Assembly (NCBI GenBank): GCA_965243165.1
Contig: OZ251535.1
Span: 248,001-312,000 of the forward strand
Reading direction: 5' to 3'
From: CATQHD01 sp965243165
GTDB taxonomy: Bacteria; Actinomycetota; Acidimicrobiia; Spongiisociales; Spongiisociaceae
Length of the DNA: 64,000 bases
The stretch's first letter is position 1, and every line of letters starts with the position of its first letter. The notes beneath the pieces were generated by a model that ran no database searches, was not told where the DNA came from, and was given only the letters and a program-made list of their open reading frames with translations. Made by a program: the position numbers and the translations under genes. This document shows positions 59,559 to 64,000 of this stretch, piece by piece.

Positions 59559-60529
59559 CCGGGGCCGACCTGACCGGGGCCGGCGCCGACCGCGCCCGCT
59601 CCATACTGTTGGCGATGGCGGCGGCGGCCGCCTTGGCCGCGCTGGCGGTGATCGGCTGGATCACCACCCCCGAATTCATCACCTACCGCAACGGCCTGAA
59701 CATCATCCGGGCGGCGGCGGAGATCGGGATCATTGCGGTGACGATGACGCTGATCACCATCGCCGGCAGTTTCTTCTCGCTGTCGGTCTCGCAGACGGCG
59801 GCCATGTCGGCCATAGCCTTCGCCGCCTTCCTGAGCTGGGGGTGGCCGGTCTGGACGGCGGTGCTGGCCGTGGCAGTGCTCGCCTCGCTGGTGGGGCTGC
59901 TGCAGGGGGGGGCCGTGGCCTTGGGCGGCAACCCGATCGTGGTGACGCTGGCGATGGGGGCGGTGTTGTTCGGTTCTGTGGCCTGGCTCACCGACAACAA
60001 AACGGTGCGGACCGGCACCGACGCCGCCGAGTGGATCGGCTCCTCCCGTCCGCTGGGGTTACCCTCCCAAACCTGGGCTTTCGCCGTGATCGCCCTGATA
60101 ACGGCGGTGGTGCTCACCCGCACCCGGTTCGGACGGGAGGCAACCCTGGTGGGGGCCAACCGCCGAGCCGCCGCCGCGGTCGGCATCCGCCCCGGCCGGA
60201 TCGCCCTCTACGTGTTCTGGGCGTCGGCGCTGGGGGCGGCCTTGGCCGGTGTCTTCAGAGCGGCCCAGTTCAGCCAGGGGCGCCTGGATCATTTCGACGG
60301 AATGGACATCGAAGCCATCGCCGCCGTCCTGGTGGGCGGGGCCGCCATCCAGGGCGGGGAAGGGTCGGCGCTGCGGACGGCGTTGGGGGCGGTGTTCATC
60401 GCCGCCCTCCAGAACCTGATGGTGCTGCGGGGGTTCAGCTACGGGGTGCGGATGTTCTACGTGGGCCTGGCCATCCTGGTGAGCGTGAGCGTCTACACGC
60501 TCGCCCGCAGCCGCAGGCGGCTGGCATGA
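59555..60529 (+). CDS. Sugar ABC transporter permease 1 (RbsC-like)
   Basis: A 324-residue polytopic BPD_transp_2 permease with eight to ten membrane helices. TLITIAGSFFSLSVSQTAAMS corresponds to the TGGIDLSVG-type region in two pieces, and GANRRAAAAVGIRP is the ATPase-contact loop; VLVGGAAIQGGEGS is the conserved second loop. The usual Asp-Leu-Ser motif is SFFSLSVS here. It forms a heterodimer with the following permease. Start ATG 59555 overlaps the ATPase stop. Confidence 0.9.
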   Translation: MTGADLTGAGADRARSILLAMAAAAALAALAVIGWITTPEFITYRNGLNIIRAAAEIGIIAVTMTLITIAGSFFSLSVSQTAAMSAIAFAAFLSWGWPVWTAVLAVAVLASLVGLLQGGAVALGGNPIVVTLAMGAVLFGSVAWLTDNKTVRTGTDAAEWIGSSRPLGLPSQTWAFAVIALITAVVLTRTRFGREATLVGANRRAAAAVGIRPGRIALYVFWASALGAALAGVFRAAQFSQGRLDHFDGMDIEAIAAVLVGGAAIQGGEGSALRTALGAVFIAALQNLMVLRGFSYGVRMFYVGLAILVSVSVYTLARSRRRLA

Positions 60530-61530
60530 CCGGCGCCGGGCGGCTGGCGGCGCGGGTGGAGCCGATGGTATGGGCGCGCTTGGCCCTGTTCGCCGCCGTA
60601 TTTGCGGTCTTCTCGTTCCTGTACCCGCGTTTTGCTTCCATCAACAACGTCTTCACCATCTTCGAGGGCTTCGCCTTGCTGGGCTTGGGCGCTCTGGCTG
60701 TGGGCGTGACCATCATCGCCGGCGAGCTCGACCTGTCGGTGGGGTCGGTGGCGGCCGTGTCGGGGATCATCGCCGTTTCCCTGGTCGACGACCGCGGGTT
60801 GGTTGCGGCGGTGCTGGTTTCCACCTTGGCGGGGCTGGTGTTCGGCGCCGTCCAGGGCTATCTGGTGCATCGGTTGAAGGTGCACTCGCTGGTGCTGACC
60901 CTGGGGTCGCTCATCGCCCTGCGGGGGCTGGCCTTCATGATCTCGGGGGAGAACACGGTGGCGATGAAAGATATCGACGTCGCCTTCGCGGTCCGCACCC
61001 AGTTGGGGATATTCTCGCCGTACAGCCTGATGACCATCGCGGTCTTCGCCTTGGTGGGTTTCTTCCTCGTCTACACCAGGTTCGGCCGGGAGATATTCGC
61101 CGCCGGGGGCGGGCGCAGCGAGGCGGCGGCGGCCGGCGTTCCGATGGTGCGGCCCCTGGTCTTGACCTTCGCCCTGTCGGGTTCGATGGCGGCGCTGGCC
61201 GGGGCGATGACCTCCATCAAGTCGGGCAGCGCCGGGCCGGCCGCCTTCGAGACGCTGCTCCTGCCCGCCGCCGCCGCCGCCTTGATCGGCGGGGTCAGCC
61301 TGTTCGGGGGCAAGGGATCGGTGGCGGGCATCGCGGTGGGCGCCTTGACCCTGCGCTTCATCAGCAGCGGCCTGAGCCTGGGCGGGCTGCCTTTCTATGT
61401 GCTGACCCTGGCGACCGGAGTGGTGCTCATCGCGGTGGTGGTGCTGGAGCTGCTGGTAGAAAGACCAGAGGTAAGGAACCGGCTGCGGCGGAGACGCGCC
61501 CGGCGGCGAAGAGCAGGAGTGCAGACATGA
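60526..61530 (+). CDS. Sugar ABC transporter permease 2 (RbsC-like)
   Basis: A 334-residue BPD_transp_2 permease. GVTIIAGELDLSVGSVAAV contains the canonical Asp-Leu-Ser-Val-Gly motif lacking in its partner; RFGREIFAAGGGRSEAAAAGV is the ATPase-contact loop and LIGGVSLFGGKGSVAG the second conserved loop. The Arg-rich C-terminus (RNRLRRRRARRRRAG) is cytoplasmic. ATG 60526 overlaps the stop of permease 1 and its own stop overlaps the cupin start, so the whole unit is translationally chained. Confidence 0.92.
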   Translation: MTGAGRLAARVEPMVWARLALFAAVFAVFSFLYPRFASINNVFTIFEGFALLGLGALAVGVTIIAGELDLSVGSVAAVSGIIAVSLVDDRGLVAAVLVSTLAGLVFGAVQGYLVHRLKVHSLVLTLGSLIALRGLAFMISGENTVAMKDIDVAFAVRTQLGIFSPYSLMTIAVFALVGFFLVYTRFGREIFAAGGGRSEAAAAGVPMVRPLVLTFALSGSMAALAGAMTSIKSGSAGPAAFETLLLPAAAAALIGGVSLFGGKGSVAGIAVGALTLRFISSGLSLGGLPFYVLTLATGVVLIAVVVLELLVERPEVRNRLRRRRARRRRAGVQT

Positions 61531-62306
61531 CAGCCTATGACCTGGGAATATTCAGAAGCAGCCGAGCGGCGGGGAGGTGCCCGGACCAGCTGGCCGTCGG
61601 CCCGGCCGCCTTCGACGACCCTCGGCAGCGGATTTCGGTGGGCGTGCTGGAGGCGGGCGAATCGATCGGCCCGCGGCGGTCCTGGCCGGGCCGCGAGGAG
61701 GCTTGGATCGCGGCCGACCCGGGGGCCGCCTCCCTGGGGCCGGACGGCTCGACGGCGCGGACAGGGCGGGGGGTGCTGGCCGGTTTCTCGGGTTCCATCC
61801 ACGGGCTGGCCAACCCCGGGGCAACTCCGATCCGCTACATCCGGGTGGAGATGGGCGATGACCTGGCCGGAAATCCCCCCGAAGGGGAAGGAGGGGCCGG
61901 GGCGGCCCCGGAGTGGGCGCCGCTCGACCAAGACCGCCTGCAGGCCGAGAAGGCCCACGGCGGGATGGGCGAGATCCGGTTCCGCAGCCTCTGGGAGCAC
62001 GACCGCTTTCTCACCTCATGGGGCTTCATCCACCACGTGCTGGTGGAACCGGGGACCTCGGTGGGATACCACCGGCACCACACAGTCCAAGAGTGCTACC
62101 TGATCTTGTCGGGAACCGGCGTGATGAAAGTAGACGGCGCCGTGTTCGAGGCGGGCCCCGGCGCCTGCGTCCCCAACCGGCTCGGCGGCGCCCACGGCCT
62201 GGCCGCCCTCGGCGAACCGGTCGAGTTCATCAACCTCGGCCTCTACACAGCCGGGCGCTTCGACGCCACCGACCTCGGCGACGACCTCTCCGACTGCCTT
62301 GCCTGA
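61527..62306 (+). CDS. Cupin-domain protein
   Basis: A 259-residue protein with a clear C-terminal cupin (about 165-250): VEPGTSVGYHRHHTVQECYLIL gives the His-x-His...Glu ligands in two adjoining parts, LSGTGVMKVDG and GACVPNRLGGAHGLA the second motif with its His. The N-terminal half (about 20-130) is probably a second, degenerate cupin (RISVGVLEAGESIG, FSGSIHGLANPG) without the ligand pattern. Sugar isomerase, ring-cleaving dioxygenase or sensor functions are all seen in the superfamily. It is the last gene of the ABC operon; repeat A copy 2 begins 32 bp after its stop. Confidence 0.85.
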   Translation: MTAYDLGIFRSSRAAGRCPDQLAVGPAAFDDPRQRISVGVLEAGESIGPRRSWPGREEAWIAADPGAASLGPDGSTARTGRGVLAGFSGSIHGLANPGATPIRYIRVEMGDDLAGNPPEGEGGAGAAPEWAPLDQDRLQAEKAHGGMGEIRFRSLWEHDRFLTSWGFIHHVLVEPGTSVGYHRHHTVQECYLILSGTGVMKVDGAVFEAGPGACVPNRLGGAHGLAALGEPVEFINLGLYTAGRFDATDLGDDLSDCLA

Positions 62307-62337
62307 GGCGGCGGCCTCCCTGCCCGAACGCTTGCAT

Positions 62338-62492
62338 AGAGGACGAGCGGACAGGGCTGACCAGGCTGTTCGGACGCGTTGGCCTCACGGCGAACCCCCC
62401 GGCAGAAAACCCGCCGACCAGCAACACTTCTATCCCCCGCTGCCCATCGGCTCGTCTTCTCAAACCGAACTGAAACCAAGCCCGAGCAGCAC
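62338..62492. repeat. Dispersed repeat family A, copy 2
   Basis: Starts AGAGGACGAGCGGACAGGG and carries the inverted end CTGCCCATCGGCTCGTCTTC about 120 bp later, then the GAACTGAAACCAA-like tail shared with copy 1. It has the same orientation as copies 1 and 3. It lies directly downstream of the ABC/cupin operon. The interval 62493-62781 after it holds no gene I can support. Confidence 0.72.
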
Positions 62493-62781
62493 GCCGTTTT
62501 TCGCGTTCTCCGCCCCCCGCCCCGGCTTCGCCGGGTACCCCGCCCCCGCCGCCTCCGAACCACCGTTTTCGGACGCAGAGGGCGTGTTGGGGCCCTCTGC
62601 GCCCGATCCGCCTCAGCACAGCCAGGTCGGCCGCCTCTCCCTTGGAGCCTCGGCTCTGGGCGGAGCGGCCTCTGTATGACCGCAGCATCCGGATCGGCTG
62701 CGGTTTCTGTACGCCCAAGGTATCGAGGGGGTATGACAAATGCCGGCAGCCGGAAGGAAGGCCGACTCCGCCAACCTGGTC

Positions 62782-62907
62782 AGAGGACGAGCGGACAGGA
62801 ACCGACCAGGTTGTTCGGGTGCGTTGTCCGGCGGCGAAACCCCTGGCAGGCAACCCGCCGTCTGCCGACGCTTCTATCCCTCTCCCGCCTATCCGCTCGT
62901 CTTCTTA
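62782..62907. repeat. Dispersed repeat family A, copy 3
   Basis: Starts AGAGGACGAGCGGACAGGA, 444 bp from copy 2 in the same orientation. Its inverted end CCGCTCGTCTTCTTA contains the stop codon of the convergent phosphoribosyltransferase gene. The internal part is the most diverged of the three copies (for example CCGTCTGCCGACG where the others have CCGACCAGCAACA-like sequence). Confidence 0.68.
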
Positions 62908-63546
62908 CTCGAACGCCCGGGCGCGTTCCAGCAGTTCCACCACCTTGCGGTCGGAGGTTTGGCGGAAGTCGGCGTAGAACTGCCCGATGGCGTAGAAGCG
63001 GCGGGGGGTGTGCACCGCGATGAACTCATCGGCGGCCCCCTCGAAGGCGGCGCGGGCGCTGCGGGGGGCGACGGGGGCGGCCACCGCCACCCGGGCCGCC
63101 CCGAGGCGGCGGGCAATGGGGCAGGCCGCCAGGGCGGTGGCGCCGGTGGCGATGCCGTCGTCGACGATCAAGGCCGTCTTGCCGGCCAGGCCGACGGGGG
63201 GGCGGCCTCCCCTGAACAGCTCGGCCTGGCGTTCTATCTCCCGCAATTCCCGGCGCTCGACGCGGGCTATCTGGTCCGGTTGGATTCCCAACCTCTCCAC
63301 CCGGTCATGATCGACGATCCGCGCCCCGCCCTCGCCGACGGCGCCCATGGCCAGCTCCGGCTGGAACGGGACGCCCAGCTTGCGCACCAGCAGCACCTCC
63401 AGCGGCGCCGACAGATTCCTCGCCGCTTCGAAGCCCACCGGCACCCCTCCTCTGGGGAGGCCCAGCACGACCAGCGGTTCGCCGCGCAGATGCTCGAGCC
63501 GGCCGGCCAGCTTCCGGCCTGCTTGGGACCGGTCGACGAACCGCAT
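62905..63546 (-). CDS. Phosphoribosyltransferase-domain protein
   Basis: A 213-residue type I phosphoribosyltransferase fold. The PRPP loop is TALIVDDGIATGATALAAC (about residue 126); LVVLGLPRGGVPVGFEAA at the N-terminus and DEFIAVHTPRRFYAIGQFY near the C-terminus are shared with the bacterial 'predicted phosphoribosyltransferase' group of unknown substrate, sometimes fused to dienelactone hydrolases. GGAGGTGAT immediately precedes the ATG. Its stop lies inside repeat A copy 3. It follows the truncated ImmA-type gene by 24 bp. Confidence 0.88.
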   Translation of the reverse strand: MRFVDRSQAGRKLAGRLEHLRGEPLVVLGLPRGGVPVGFEAARNLSAPLEVLLVRKLGVPFQPELAMGAVGEGGARIVDHDRVERLGIQPDQIARVERRELREIERQAELFRGGRPPVGLAGKTALIVDDGIATGATALAACPIARRLGAARVAVAAPVAPRSARAAFEGAADEFIAVHTPRRFYAIGQFYADFRQTSDRKVVELLERARAFE

Positions 63547-63570
63547 ATCACCTCCTGCCCCCCATCACCG

Positions 63571-64000
63571 TCATTCACCTGCACCTTGCCTTTCTCGAAG
63601 GTTATTTTCCATATGAGGAAGATGGTGTATCTTGGCCCCTAACAGATGAGAAGCATCAGCCAAGGTAATATTGTCCTGATGATATGCATCTAGAACGGCG
63701 GATGCGTATTTTCGTCCAATATCGCGAAGCCTTACTAAATGGAAAGGCGGCCCGCGGTCGTCCGGCGGCGGGTGTGCTTGCCCATTTTGGGTGGTTGCCT
63801 TTTCTACTTGATGGACCACCGATTGATCCACAAATCCAAGGCGCTGAAGATGAATTGCCATTGCATGCCGTGATACCTTCAAGCGCCGCGTGAGCCCTCT
63901 TACATCCTTTACGCGGGCGCTGGCTCCAATCTGGTTGCGCAAGTATTCAATTGGCATCAGCAACGCGGCGGAGAAATCGTTAGACCACCGCTCTTCGCTC
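63571..64000 (-). CDS. ImmA/IrrE-family protein, C-terminal part (runs off the window)
   Basis: At least 142 residues are visible; the gene continues beyond 64000. The first visible stretch SEERWSNDFSAALLMPIEYL matches the segment just after the zinc HExxH of ImmA/IrrE metallopeptidases (E-xx-AN-xFAAxLLMP). The following TRRLKVSRHAMAIHLQRLGFV is the usual helical region. The HExxH itself and any N-terminal XRE helix-turn-helix would lie outside. Such proteins cleave repressors in mobile elements or stress responses. GC is lower than in the rest of the window, so this may be the edge of an acquired element. Confidence 0.8.
   Translation of the reverse strand, partial: SEERWSNDFSAALLMPIEYLRNQIGASARVKDVRGLTRRLKVSRHAMAIHLQRLGFVDQSVVHQVEKATTQNGQAHPPPDDRGPPFHLVRLRDIGRKYASAVLDAYHQDNITLADASHLLGAKIHHLPHMENNLRERQGAGE

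Noticed and set aside
62493..62781. Short open frames between repeat A copies 2 and 3
   Set aside because: No start signal, no family resemblance and biased composition; treated as non-coding.

Overview
The window looks like a chromosomal segment of a high-GC actinobacterium. The best guess is an Acidimicrobiia-type lineage, but no taxonomic marker gene is present, so this is inference. It rests on the actinobacterial FHA / PP2C phosphatase / SEDS / PBP cell-division locus at the left, the very GC-rich coding, frequent TTG and GTG starts, 4-nt stop/start overlaps, and Thr-rich linkers in exported proteins. Lower-GC patches (about 9.3-14.8 kb, 36.2-36.9 kb, 49.6-50.6 kb and the last 400 bases) stand out as candidate acquired or fast-evolving DNA.

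Layout. 1-960: no gene; carries one copy of each of two dispersed repeat families. 961-5464 (minus): FHA protein, two tandem PP2C phosphatases, a SEDS protein and a class B PBP-like protein. The SEDS protein lacks the expected catalytic Asp and the PBP lacks all three transpeptidase motifs. A scar of the FHA 3' end between the two phosphatases records the tandem duplication. 5566-9148: HpcH-type aldolase, a ThDP enzyme and an M19-like protein. 9219-15049 (minus): a low-GC operon for a secreted metzincin-type protease with nine Cys-containing repeats, plus two paralogous lipoproteins. 15245-22286: a catabolic operon (NicX-like dioxygenase, amidohydrolase, hydantoinase A, frameshifted hydantoinase B, SDR). 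22300-27486: amidohydrolase, Gfo/Idh oxidoreductase, P5C dehydrogenase-like ALDH and a proline-racemase-family enzyme. 27517-30030: an SLH protein with five Cache-like domains; a smaller membrane-anchored two-Cache relative lies at 39.3-40.3 kb. 30133-30207: tRNA-Ile(GAU).

30281-33960: a cobalamin module (adenosyltransferase, BtuD/C/F-type importer, upstream cobalamin riboswitch). 34372-36853: peroxiredoxin, LacI regulator and a small membrane protein. 36959-39211: E1-beta, E1-alpha and a free-standing lipoyl domain of a 2-oxoacid or acetoin dehydrogenase type complex, without E2 catalytic core or E3. 40380-45448: a complete-looking corrinoid-dependent methyl-transfer operon (UroD-family methyltransferase, corrinoid protein, small Cys protein, RACE-type activator, pterin-binding methyltransferase). 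It would consume the cobalamin supplied by the import/adenosylation module. 45538-48009: a divergent ADP-ribosylglycohydrolase-like / NrtR-like pair around an inverted repeat. 48136-50828: M20 amidohydrolase and an orphan AAA ATPase. 50993-55178: SDR, zinc alcohol dehydrogenase, M24-fold protein and HIBADH-family enzyme. 55302-62306: a carbohydrate-type ABC importer operon with VOC, TIM-barrel isomerase and cupin genes. 62338-64000: two further copies of repeat family A, a phosphoribosyltransferase and a truncated ImmA/IrrE-type gene.

Overall this is a heterotroph with many small uptake and catabolic cassettes for N-heterocycles or cyclic amides, proline-type amino acids, methylated compounds and sugars. 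Its more unusual parts are the apparently catalytically dead SEDS-PBP pair, the Cys-repeat metzincin operon, the Cache-array surface proteins and the dispersed inverted-repeat elements.
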